DNA of 64,000 bases from Diorhabda sublineata (Eukaryota > Arthropoda > Insecta > Coleoptera > Chrysomelidae). The DNA lies in NCBI RefSeq assembly GCF_026230105.1, contig NC_079476.1:30246559-30310558 (forward strand). The letters run 5' to 3'. The notes beneath the pieces are model-generated. The model was not told where the DNA came from. It ran no database searches and was given only the letters and a program-made list of their open reading frames with translations. Shown in pieces: positions 12,572 through 23,700 of the stretch (position 1 is its first letter; each line of letters opens with the position of its first letter). Position numbers and translations under genes: made by a program.

Positions 12572-13578
12572 CACATGGTCAGCGGATTCCAAAATACTGA
12601 TAAAATAAATATAAGTTCAATGTAATTAATAAAGTTACTCATTGTTTTATTGCCTGAGTAAATTTAAAAATCGTTTATTGTAAATAAATTATTTTTATAA
12701 AGTTAAAAAGTGTCTCGAAGAATATTTCTATATATTGTGAATATTTTCGTACACACATCAAACACACATTTATTCTGTGCGCAATGCTAAGGGCTACAGA
12801 TGACGAATCAATAACCACAAAAACGGAAAAAACGCATTAACTACATTTATTACAGCCGTATTGTCTCCTAATGAAATGTTGTCTAAACCACAATTGTTTT
12901 ATGTTACATACCACATAGTAATTCTAGTCTGTATGAATGAACAAGCCAACAAATTATGATAATATGAACAATATTTGTTTGGCACATGTGAAAATTTTTT
13001 ACTTTGTTAATAGCAATTATAAATAATTTTTCAATTTCTTATAAAATAAGTACCTTATTTAAGAGATTTCCTTTCTACTCTACCTCAAACCAACAATAGA
13101 AAGTTTACAGTGGAATCATACACAACCCAGGAAAATTAACGCATATTCTATTATTTGGCTATACTTTGAATAAAAAAACTCTTGGTTTGTTTTTCAGACT
13201 TAATTTGAAAGTTTAAAATGAAAATTAACTTTCGCCAATATCATAATCACACTCCAGGGTGTGCTGCAGTTACTGCTTTGAGTGGAGAATGCTTGACACC
13301 AGTATGAATAGCCAAAATATTTCCTGTGACACTCGAGAGCATTAAGAAGAAATATTAGGTCAGGGCCATGTAGTTTTTGCAAATCAAGAGCCTCAAGACA
13401 AAGGTTTGTTATATTATTTTGAAGAAATCGGAAGCTAAGCAATGATTTGGACAATCCAATAAAGTTTTTGTGAAATTATAGTGACCAGCGAACTTTTGAT
13501 CAAAATTAAATCATGAATAAGATTCAAAACGGGCCTAATCCTACCATTGATACCAAATGATGAAATATGCTCTATTAA

Positions 13579-14305
13579 GGGGTAACACCACTGTAAAAAA
13601 AATATTTTTTTCAGCTCCGAAATGCTTACCTGCTTCAGATATTCCTTAGCGACTATTTCTACTAGTAAATAGTAGAATCGGCTACCTATGGGTGGCACTA
13701 GTGAGATTATGAACTGTATTTGTGTTAATGTTTAGTATAGCGTCAGTTTGACAGTTGCATCACGCTTATCGTCCGTTTTCAAACCTTCAAACACTACCAC
13801 CACAATTATTCAGTCAAATTTGTTCCGATTGATTAAAACTTTGACAGAAGCTTTATAATATCAATTTCTAGGGAACTACCAAGGATTTTTTTAATAATAT
13901 AATATAATAAAATAATTTACAATCCATGTTTCATGATTTTTTTATACGAAAAAATAATTATTTTTTTAACTTCCGCCATTTTGTTAAAATTTGATATTTT
14001 TGGAAACCCCTACTTACTTCTCTTATTTATAGTTCAAACATTAAGAAAAAACTTGATTTTTATGTTTCAGATCAATAGCTATGACGAAAAGTTGGTGGTA
14101 GTGGAGGCCTCTCTGAAAATTCCTCTTATGCTTATAGCTCTGTATTTACGCCATTTTGTTTTTGAACGCTCTGTATAAATTCATTTAATTACTTGAATAC
14201 ATGTATAATAAAATTATACAATTAGATTTTGCATTTGATGTAGTTTTCTTAAAAAAAATTCCAAAAATGATCTTCAAAAACCGGGCTCTACAGTGGTGTT
14301 ACCCT
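13579..14305. mobile_element. TTAA-flanked inverted-repeat element, 727 bp (piggyBac-like insertion)
   Basis: Left end GGGGTAACACCACTGTA and right end TACAGTGGTGTTACCCT are inverted repeats matching at 16 of 17 bases, and each end is bounded by TTAA (13575-13578, 14306-14309). TTAA duplication is the piggyBac hallmark, but the terminal sequence is not the familiar CCC start, so the family call is tentative. An 81-codon frame inside (13933-14178) resembles nothing I know and is probably chance. Confidence 0.7.
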
Positions 14306-14469
14306 TTAAAATACATTTTTTGTCAAACCTCTGTATATTCTACTATCAAGATCGAAATTATAAAGATTATTCTAATTTAGAGGCGAAAAAAACTTTCGAC
14401 AGACAAAATAATTGTTATGGTTGCAACTAACTTATGTGGCACGATAAAAAAAGATGTTAATTATCGGCA

Positions 14470-15010
14470 AGTCAAAGAACCCAAGATATTTCCAAAATGT
14501 AGATTATGAAAGCAATCGCAAGACCTAGCAAATGGGTACACGACTGGGATCAAGAACTTACTAAAAAGAAGAAAAAGATTCTGCTTCTTGTTAACAACTG
14601 TCTGACTTGAGAAGCATTAACTCTCATTTTTCTACCTCCTAATACAACATTGGCATTATATCTTATGGACCAAGAAATAGTTTTAAAATCACACTTTCGT
14701 TAAAACCTGGTTCTAAAAATTGTCTCCAGTCTTGATGCAAAAGAAGATACCAGAGGTGCCAAACATACTTGATGCCATTCTAATGATTTACAATGCCTGG
14801 AAGAAGTTTACGACTACCCGTGACAATCCCAGTACTCCCAGTGTTGCTATCGACAACGACGATGATAATGTGCTGCTGCCTGTCTGGGCGAGATTTGAAG
14901 AACTTGAACAATATTTTGCTGTTGATGAGGAGTCGACTGACGAAAATATTTCACAACATGTTATCGTCAACAGACAAGATAACAACGATAATAATGACGA
15001 CGACTAGAAA
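14470..15010 (+). mobile_element. pogo/Tigger-like transposase relic (DDE C-terminal part)
   Basis: Reading across stops gives WVHDWDQELTKKKKKILLLV, NNC, then LIFLPPNTTLAL and LMDQEIVLKSHFR, the collinear DDE landmarks of the pogo/Tigger/jerky group, followed by LDAILMIYNAWKKFTT, the usual helix after the catalytic core, and an acidic tail in the open frame 14720-15007. The second catalytic Asp (family LLLVDNC) is Asn here, and in-frame stops lie inside the domain, so it is inactive. The N-terminal CENP-B-like DNA-binding part is not visible. Confidence 0.65.
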
Positions 15011-16770
15011 GAAAACTGTACCACTCTGAGTTCATCTGAAGCTCTAAAGCTACAAAGTGCTAAATTTGTTTGTGCATTATGACACAATGAAAAATATTAT
15101 CTAGTTTGCATAATCTTGTCCATACTTTTTATAATACAAACAAAAAAAATTACAGACTTTTTGTACTAGATGATTCGTTGTTAGTTAGGTACATATATTA
15201 TATAAGTATGTAGATTATAAAGTGCGTTACATATAAATATGTTGATTATTGAAATTAAAATTACCTCTCTTTTCTTTCTTAGTTATGTATATACTTACGG
15301 ATGTGAAATAAATAAATATTTTTTTATTTGCTATTCACCTAAATATTAATAAATAGATTAATATGAGATTGATAAAAAAACAAAATATCTGTTCGTCAAG
15401 CCTCTGGTTAGTACGATGAAATATCATCAGTCCCTTAGTCGGAGTAATAACAGGATTCTACTGTAGTCATATTGATCCAAAATGGGTTGATAATGAAAGA
15501 GAATGATTTCATTGTGCTAATGGGTCCGTAAGTATAGAAAGGATATTCTAATTTCATAGTTTTTTATACCTATTATTTTTATTTGGATACAATATAAAAC
15601 AAAGGTTCAAATAAATTAAAAAGTTTTTTCATGGAAGCATTTGCTACCCTTGAGATTTTTCAATTGATATTTCAAGTGAATTCGTTTTTTTCGGACCAGT
15701 CTTACTTTTTGCGCGCTTAATTGTAGTCTTATTTAATTACTTGATGAAATCGCCCAATCAGGCTTCAGTCTATTTCAAATTGCACTTATTAATTTATAAG
15801 TTATAAAAATACTGAACAAGTTCTTTTAAAAATAATTATCAAAAATTCCACAACAATTTCATAAACTATATAAATATATCTAACACGTTAGATGTCTTAA
15901 TAAAATGTTATATACAAACCACATATAACTATAAATGTCATGTCTGTATTGATCATTTGCAACTTATCCAATATGTGTTTTGACGAAGCCATACTTTATT
16001 GCTCGATACGAAATTTTAAATAGAAACATTGTAGACTTATCACATTTTTTAATCTAGAATTTTACATTAACTATAGTAATCGCATCTTTGTTTTATTATA
16101 TTTAGATCTTCAAGTTGTCATTGGATAAATTTCAAAATGAACAGTCAACAATCAGAATTTTTTATTTAAACTTATTTAAGAAAGGATATAATTCATATAT
16201 TGGTATTGTATGAAATGAAACATAAAAAAATTTCAAAAAGTGACATTTTTATTTGGAATTTACTCAAATTATTTTTCGAGACAAATAAAAGTAGTTATAT
16301 AATAGAATTATTTTTAGTTTAAAACGATTCTGTTACACTTCTTCAAGATATCTCGTTTATAGCAAGCACCAGAATGATAATTTATATATGAAACATTTGA
16401 ATCTTATATGTGCCAAAAAACATGAGACCACTTTTTGGTAAAATTGCATTTTTATGTTGGTAACCACATCCTTGACATAATTGAAATAATTCTCGAGTCC
16501 TTTTCTTTCTAGGCACCAGAAATAGATTAAAGAAGTCAAACAAAAAGAATATAAATGTGAAACTATAAAAAGTCAATACTGTATATAAACTATTTTACAT
16601 AAACTATAAGGGGAATTTGTGTCAAACAAAACCTAGTGGAGACGATTGCAGGTTGAGATTTTTTAATATGTTTTTTTTACTTCATTTAGATTTCAAATAC
16701 AATAGATTCTAAGGTATTTTTTATTATCATTTTAGATTTTGGGATCGATGCATACTAATTTTAATTTCTG
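15011..16770. other. Intergenic, no gene seen
   Basis: AT-rich sequence without a frame, terminal repeat or motif I can support. The overlapping minus frames near 16357-16576 have no family features. Confidence 0.4.
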
Positions 16771-16775
16771 AGGAG

Positions 16776-17110
16776 TTATGTGATAAAATTTATAAAAAGT
16801 TCACTAGCTTTTCTAACAAAAATGAACAAGATGCTTTTCTTCAAGCCTTAATGTCACTGCAACCAATATTCAGAAAACAACCAAATCAGAGTATAGAGAG
16901 AGCCGCGAACGTCTTATATCGCGTCTCCCATTCTGATGGAGAAACCAAAGTTTGCAAAAAAGCTTTTCACGGAATCCCTCTGCGAAGACTGCGACGCCTT
17001 ATTAAGCTATTGGTTTTAGGACAAGTACCTCGTGACATACATGGAAAAAACATTTCGCATGTGATAGACCTACAAATAAGTAGAAGATTATATATCTTCG
17101 TTTTCCAATA
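16776..17110 (+). mobile_element. N-terminal relic of an unclassified insect transposon protein
   Basis: A mostly open frame reads DKIYKKFTSFSNKNEQDAFL, then YRVSHSDGETKVCKKAFHGI and LGQVPRDIHGKN. This order (KF...F..L..KNEQDAFL, then Y.V...G...VCK.AF..., then ..D.RGKH) is one I have seen in many multi-copy insect proteins that are probably transposase-like, but I cannot name the superfamily. The central domain is missing; a mariner relic begins about 120 bases further on, and a C-terminal part follows that (17641-17985). Confidence 0.5.
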
Positions 17111-17231
17111 AAATTGCTCATTAAACTTCACGAGAATATAAATATTTAGATCTAAACTCAATATAAAAGAAATGGTTAGGATGTACAAAATAGCATATCC
17201 AATCACACAAGTAAAAGTGTTTTAAAAAGGT

Positions 17232-17635
17232 TCCGCAAGACGGTGTAGAAGTGAAAGGAGACTCATCGAGTTCTGAAGAAAAAGTTGAACAAATTCGGGG
17301 TTGTTTTTTTAAAGACCGTAGATTGACAGTCAGAATGATAGTTGAGGAGCTGTCAATCTCCAAAACTATCGTTCTCGAAATTTTGACACAAAAACTTGAA
17401 ATGAAGAAATAGTGTGTTAAAAACTTACCGAAGCTCTTTAATCCATAACAAAAAGCAAAGATTGTTGAGTGCTGTTGAGGGGACTCTCTCACTCCAGTCA
17501 TCACTGGAGAAGAGTCCTGGATTTATGAATTTGGTGTGGGGAACAAATTCTAAAGTAAGGAATGGAAGCTGCTATCAAGAGAAACTAAACAAAATACTAA
17601 ATTCAAGTGAAAAAAAGAAATTTCAAATTGAAAAT
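17232..17635 (+). mobile_element. mariner transposase relic, N-terminal half
   Basis: The frame opens with EEKVEQIRGCFF, KDRRLTVRMIVEELSISKT and LEILTQKLEMKK, the helix-turn-helix region of mariner transposases, then a stop, and in a shifted frame TGEESWIYEFGVG, which is the first catalytic block (TGDESW in the family) with Asp replaced by Glu. It breaks down before the second catalytic Asp. It sits between two halves of another transposon relic, suggesting nested insertion. Confidence 0.65.
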
Positions 17636-17640
17636 GGTTA

Positions 17641-17985
17641 ATAATGAAGATGTATTGGCGTTTACGCAATGGTGGCCTCATTATTACGAAAAGAAGGTCA
17701 TCTCTGAAGAAACAAAGGGAGGTAAAGTACCCAAGAACAACAAAATCATCCAATGTTTCAAAATTTCGCCAATATGAATACAATCTGGAAAAACTGCTTC
17801 TGAGCCTATTTTACTCACCGAAAAATCTTATCCATTGGACAAAATTCCAAAAAATATTTTAAAATTGAAGATTTGAGGAAAATAGAAAAGTATCTATACC
17901 CAGAAGAGGATATAATGACTTTTTATCAAGAAATATTCCTGTAGCCTACGTCAGAAAATGATCATGAGGAGGGAGTAGTTGATTC
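17641..17985 (+). mobile_element. C-terminal relic of the same unclassified transposon protein
   Basis: Reads AFTQWWPHYYEKKVISEETK, then KNNKIIQCFKIS and YPEEDIMTFYQEIF with stops between. The WWP.YYKK block followed by a KF.IS segment is, to my recollection, the C-terminal pattern of the same insect family as 16776-17110. Same strand and order, which fits one element split by the mariner insertion. Confidence 0.45.
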
Positions 17986-17989
17986 ATAA

Positions 17990-19139
17990 GCATATGCTGA
18001 TTATTTTTTTAATTTTCATTTTTAGAGAAATTCTAGTAATAATATGTTTCTTTTGATGCCCTTTTTTTCAAAAACGTAAACATTTTTTATTGTTAAAAAA
18101 CAACATGTAAATATATGCGTATTTTATATTTTCATAACAAACAAATCATGTGACCTTGAATTTTTTTCAGTATTTAGTTTTTTATCTCTCCTGAAAAGTT
18201 TGGTTTCATGGACTCATGATCTTTCAAAAATACCTGATTCAATTATCTCAAAGAAGATATCAGTTAGAAATTATTTGATTAAAGGTAATAAATGTCACTT
18301 TTAAATATTTATTCTTCGTTTATACTAACATGACATTAAACAAATTCAAATTGTGGTAAATTAATAACATTTCTTTATATTTGGCTTAAGGCAATCTTAA
18401 AATAAGATTTGTGAACATTTTGCATTGTAACATTTTTGAACAAGTTCAAACAACTATCTTAATAGTAATAATATAAGAGCACTTCATGATGTCGATGATA
18501 TGGAGTTAATAAAATATATTTGAATGATAAAAAAAATAAATAAAATGATGGTTCTTAAAATAATATTATGTATAAAAAGCGGAGCAATTGCAAAACCAAA
18601 ACGTGTGCAACACCTGAAATAAAAATACATATCAAATCTCAATTAGTAATAACATATTTTTAAGATTGAAGTAACTACAAAAAATTCGAGAAAAGAGTAA
18701 CATGAAGAGAGCTCAGAATTAATGAACAGAAATTACATATATTGCAACATATAAGTAAAATCATCAAAATGAGAATATAAAAAATGAGTGTGTAGTAACA
18801 GAGCTAAGACACTAAAGATATTTAAAAGATAAATAATTTAAATGGTATATAGTTCAAAGGAAATAAATTAAGCAAAATCAATACCAGTAAATTTCCTAGA
18901 AATCTAAACAATTATGTTGAAGAGAAAACATCAAGAATATTTAAGTTACAAAAATTAGATGGAAATGACATAAATACATAAAATAATATAACTCATTACT
19001 GAACAAGATAACGGAATGAAAACTGAAACCGCAAGTAAAAAGATGTGTGGATCGTAAGGTCTTTAACACTAAAGAATACTATTTAGAAATACAGGTAGAA
19101 AGGGGAGAAGTATTTATGACAATTTGGTTATGCTAGGAA
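17990..19139. other. Intergenic, no gene seen
   Basis: Very AT-rich DNA without recognisable genes or repeat ends. Confidence 0.4.
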
Positions 19140-20130
19140 ATTAAAATAATATCCTTTAAAAAAAATTGCTAGCTCTTTTTCTTGATATTAAATCGGCCTA
19201 TGATAATGTGAGAATACCAGGGGAAGTACGTAAAGGATTACCTCAGAGTTCGGCTGTAAGTCTACTACACAACATTTACACGAATGAGATGTTTGATTTG
19301 AAGACAGAGGGAGTAGAATTATTGGCATTTGTGGATGACATTACACCAATATCCATCAAAAAATCAGGAATATGAATGAATCTTTATATAATATAGGAAG
19401 ATGGCTAGAACAGCATTTCCTACATCTCTCAGTTCACAAATCAAAGGCTGTCCTATTCCAAAAAAAGGAAATCACTATATTAACAGCGGAAATAGAAACT
19501 AAAGGAGAGGCTATCGAATTTTTTACATCATTCAAATACTTAGGAGCTATATTAGTTAAAAAAATGAAATTCACAAAACACATAAACAATATTGAAGCAA
19601 AAGCACAAAAAGGGATAAACATTATGAGATCAATCTCTACAGTTTGGTGGGGAGCAGATCCTAAAACGTTGCTTATGATTTACAACAAATTCACTTCTAG
19701 CAGATGCTAGTGAATTCCCACTCAATTGGAGACAGGCGTGGTTAGCACAAAAATATATTATCAAACAACTATAAATAAAAAAAAATTAATCCTTCCCTTA
19801 CTCATGAACTTATACCAAGATCAAGAGTTTATTTCCAAATGTAACAATTTTTTAAAAGTGAAAGGTTATCATTAAACCCGCATATTGAAAAAACCCTTGC
19901 TTTTTATACCCTTATGATTCTCAATTAATGGATGTCAAAATACACAATCTTAAACTCTTAAAATCTTCACATAATAATCATATTCAATATCCTCGAAAAA
20001 TGGCCCGATTACCAGACAATATATACAGATGGCTCTAAAAATGAAGAGAACAAAAACGGGTTTGGTCTATACATGAAAAACAAAGACAAAGTGACCATAT
20101 TCAAAGCATCAGCTAGAGTATCAACTATGC
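19140..20130 (+). mobile_element. Non-LTR retrotransposon relic: reverse transcriptase plus RNase H (R1/I/Jockey-like)
   Basis: Collinear RT landmarks: LALFLDIKSAYDNV (motif with the first catalytic Asp), KGLPQSSAVSLLHNIYT, LLAFVDDI (the second catalytic pair), then the thumb region SLYNIGRWLEQHFLHLSVHK and FKYLGAILVKKMKF. Near 20015-20090 YTDGSKNEENKNGFGLYMK is the start of an RNase H domain, as in R1-, I- and some Jockey-clade elements. A deletion has removed the stretch between the first two RT motifs, and stops are frequent. Confidence 0.75.
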
Positions 20131-20299
20131 CAGCATTGCAAAGCCTCAATGAAGATAGTATTAATTTTAGAGAAACAGATTATAAAGATTTATTACCTTT
20201 CATCAAAATTGAAATAAGAGTCCTGTGAAATGAGTGGACAGAAATATGCAAGATAAAAGGAAAATATTTACTTAAACTGAAAGGGAAAATCAATCAAAA

Positions 20300-20462
20300 G
20301 CCGTGGTTGTGTCATGATCTTCGGGAGCAACGTGTGAGGGGGTAGACCCCATGCGCTGGACCCTAGCTGGAGGAATGTGGTGGACGAAGCCAAGGTTCTC
20401 TGAAGGCCGTAATGTTTGTGGTAGTAGTAATGAAGAGGAGGAGTTGTAGCGACGAGGGCAGC
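20300..20462. repeat. GC-rich fragment, possibly the 3' end of a retrotransposon
   Basis: A block markedly richer in G and C than its flanks, with GTAGTAGTAATGA-like short repeats towards its right edge, as in 3' tails of non-LTR elements. It follows the RT/RNase H relic by 170 bases and may be part of it. No coding signal. Confidence 0.35.
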
Positions 20463-20704
20463 TCTTGCAGTCTAGCCGTACCCCTATATTTTAAGTAAAT
20501 CTACATAAGATGATTGGCTTTTCAATTATATTAACTATTATTAAGAGAGAGAATAAGATGGATATGTGGCAATATCAACTCCACTAATTTTGATACAGTT
20601 GACAGCGGACTTATTTATAGAAAATGTAACATATATACATGTACCTTTAAAAATATTAGTTGAGCAGTTTGACAATCGTTGTGTACATCCATATGTGAAA
20701 AATG

Positions 20705-23700
20705 TTACACCTCATCAGAAGCCAACGGTGTAGGTTGTGCATTTAATCCATCACCACCTCCTGGACCGTCATCATCGTCAGCAGTAACAGTTTTCTTCAA
20801 TGCCACTTCTGCTTCGAGAGCTCGGATTCGGTTTTCATGTTTTACTATCATAGCCTTCAATTTTCTTATTTCGTCAGCAAATTCTTGTAACGTTTTATCC
20901 TGAAAATGAAATTTTTTTTCTATTATTGAATTTGAACATAAGTACAAATGAGTTTGCGATTATTTTGCAAAAAAATAAGTAACAAATTGTGTTGCAGTGT
21001 AACTATTTTCTGTGACTCTCAATCAAATATCAGTATATAATCCATGAATAATACAACAAGGCCAAGTGAAAATTTTAATAAATGATCACATTATCAAAAA
21101 TATGTTAACTTACAGTAGCTGGTGCACTCTGACTACTTCCTTTTGCGCCCTTTGGTGGAATTTTATCTAATAAATTACTTCTTCTTGTTACAGATAATGA
21201 AGACTTTGATTCTGGTGGTTTATAGCCATCCTTCAAAGATATTAAAATAGGCTCTACATCTTGACCATTTATCCATTCATCAGCAGTTTGCGCTGATTGG
21301 TCACCTAATGTATCAGGGTATAAGTCTTCTTGGAAGAGCTCAGATTTTCTAGGCACTGTCATGGTAATTACCTATCAAGGAGAGGGTATATTAATTTACA
21401 TTCTAATAGTACAAAATTTTATCATCGATTAGGTATAATATCACTCAATAAGAGGTGTGACTGACACACAGATGGAGCTGCTACTGTCATATGACATTTA
21501 TGAAGTATCAACTTCCAAAAGATTATGTGTAAAATTTCACGACATTTCGATTAAATTAAATGAAAAAGTTGATAATTTTATGTAGACTAATTTTTGTATG
21601 AGATTTAACAACAACATACTAACTTGACAAAGTCCTGAATTGTTAAGTCTATAGAAGCGTGAAATCTCACAGGATGTTACATCACATCCTCTCTTTGGCA
21701 TCATCCCAATTCCTCTCTGAGGATCTGGTGTTTGGAAGGTATTAATGTAGTGTACAAAAGGTGGTTCTGCAGTGATTTCAAAATATCTAAAAGGAAAATA
21801 CATTTCAATTTACAGTTAACTAAATTAAAATGTTCTTTAATAATTTATCAAAATCAATTATTAATACTCTTAGAGAGTTTTTTCACTCGGCAGTGTTAGA
21901 TTTTATACTGTTTCATTTCCAAATATATTTTGTCAATTTAATACCTACATGTGTTATTTGAAATATGAGCATTCAGTGCACGCATCGATTAACTCCACTT
22001 TTTGAAAAATCTTAAATTCAAATGTGAAAGCACTTGGTATAGTCATAACGATTTATATTTATAATAACTTTTACTCTATTAAACGGCAAAATTTTTTATC
22101 CATTGAATAATATGTAATTTATTTCAGAAGTAATTTTGATCACTCTACAATCTAATGCAGTGGTTTCCAGCCTATGGATCGCGCTCCCCTATAGGCTTAC
22201 TGGCGCCAAAATTCAGTAAACAGAAGTATCTGTTTTTTTTCTGTTGTTAGTAGTGCTTGAGATAACCACGTTGACATATGGATTGAAACACTTCGCTTTG
22301 GTAACTTCTAAATTAATATTGAGGTAAATTTCACAACTGTTATAATAGTACATTATTAAAAAGAAAATGTTATTTTATAGTTGAGGTAGTTTATCGGCAC
22401 GAGCGCGTAGTGCCAGGGTTATAAACATCCGAAACAATAAAATAACATCCTGGCCGAGGTTAATATACGATTTTTTTCATTATTAGCTCATTTTTTACTT
22501 TATCGTAAATTTACCGGTAACAGTTTTAATTGAATAATATAAATATTGTTATTAGAAAAATTTACATTTAGGTAAGAAGATCGCAAGTTACTTTTATGTT
22601 GTTTATATTTCAGTAATTAATTTTGAGAAAAAATTGGTTTTTAATTCTACATATAAAAATTACCCTAATTAAGACTGATTTTTAATTTAAAAGAAAAAAT
22701 GAAAACAAGAAAATATTGATGTAATTTTATTGTATTTTAAATTAATATAAAGTCATATTAGAAACAAAATTTATGGTTGCTTATTAATTCAGATGCCTGT
22801 ATCTATATTACTGAATCAACACAAGATGGCGTACTTAATAATATATCCAATTCCTGTCAAATATTTAATTTTTAAATTGAAATATTTTTCATTTATCAAT
22901 ATTTTAAGTTGTAAAATATAAATAATTACGATCTTGCCGAAGATAAAAATTTTATTATAATATAGTTTTTTCTAAAATCTATCCTCAATTGTTGTAAATT
23001 ACCGAAATGTCCTTTATTCCCTAGCGAATAGAGTGGACTTTTAATTGAGGATTGCATATGGCCTACAGACCGCTTTTAAAGCTAGTAGTGAAAAAAGTAT
23101 TTTCATTTGATTTAAAAAAATAAACCTTTTCGATGGATAAATAAGTAATTGGGTAGAAAAGAAAATTAAATGAAGCAAAAGCAGAGGGCAAAAGAAAAGG
23201 TGGTGAAAATAAAGGAAATACATCTTTGCAAAATAGTAAACCTAAATATAGAAAATATGATCCAATGTACTTATCATTAGGATTTACATACAGGGTGTTT
23301 CTATATTCGACCGATAACGCTCTACCACAGAGAGATCTCAATAAATAATTCATTTTGATATTCGAACTCTTACGAGGCCTAATTGTTGAGATATAAAGTG
23401 TTCAAAATTTTAAATCAAAATCAAAAATTTTCCATAAATCAAAAACGCCTTTAAATTTTCTTTTCAAATTTGGTGACCAATATGCTCCTTAATGAAGTAA
23501 TATTTTGACATAAACAAACTTTGGAAAAATTTAGCAAGTGGCGCGCTGTCAGGGTTAGTTGTCACTTTAACCCCCCTATTTTTTACGCCACTGGATCAAA
23601 TTCTGTTTTTAATTTTGTTTTAAATTGCCTGACTATTTTTAGTTAAAAAACTAAAAACCTTTTATGGAGCTAAAATGATCGTGTTGTAGAAATTTGCCTC

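Noticed and set aside
13933..14178. 81-codon frame inside the TTAA-flanked element as a transposase
   Set aside because: Too short, no DDD/DDE motif; more likely chance in a non-autonomous element.
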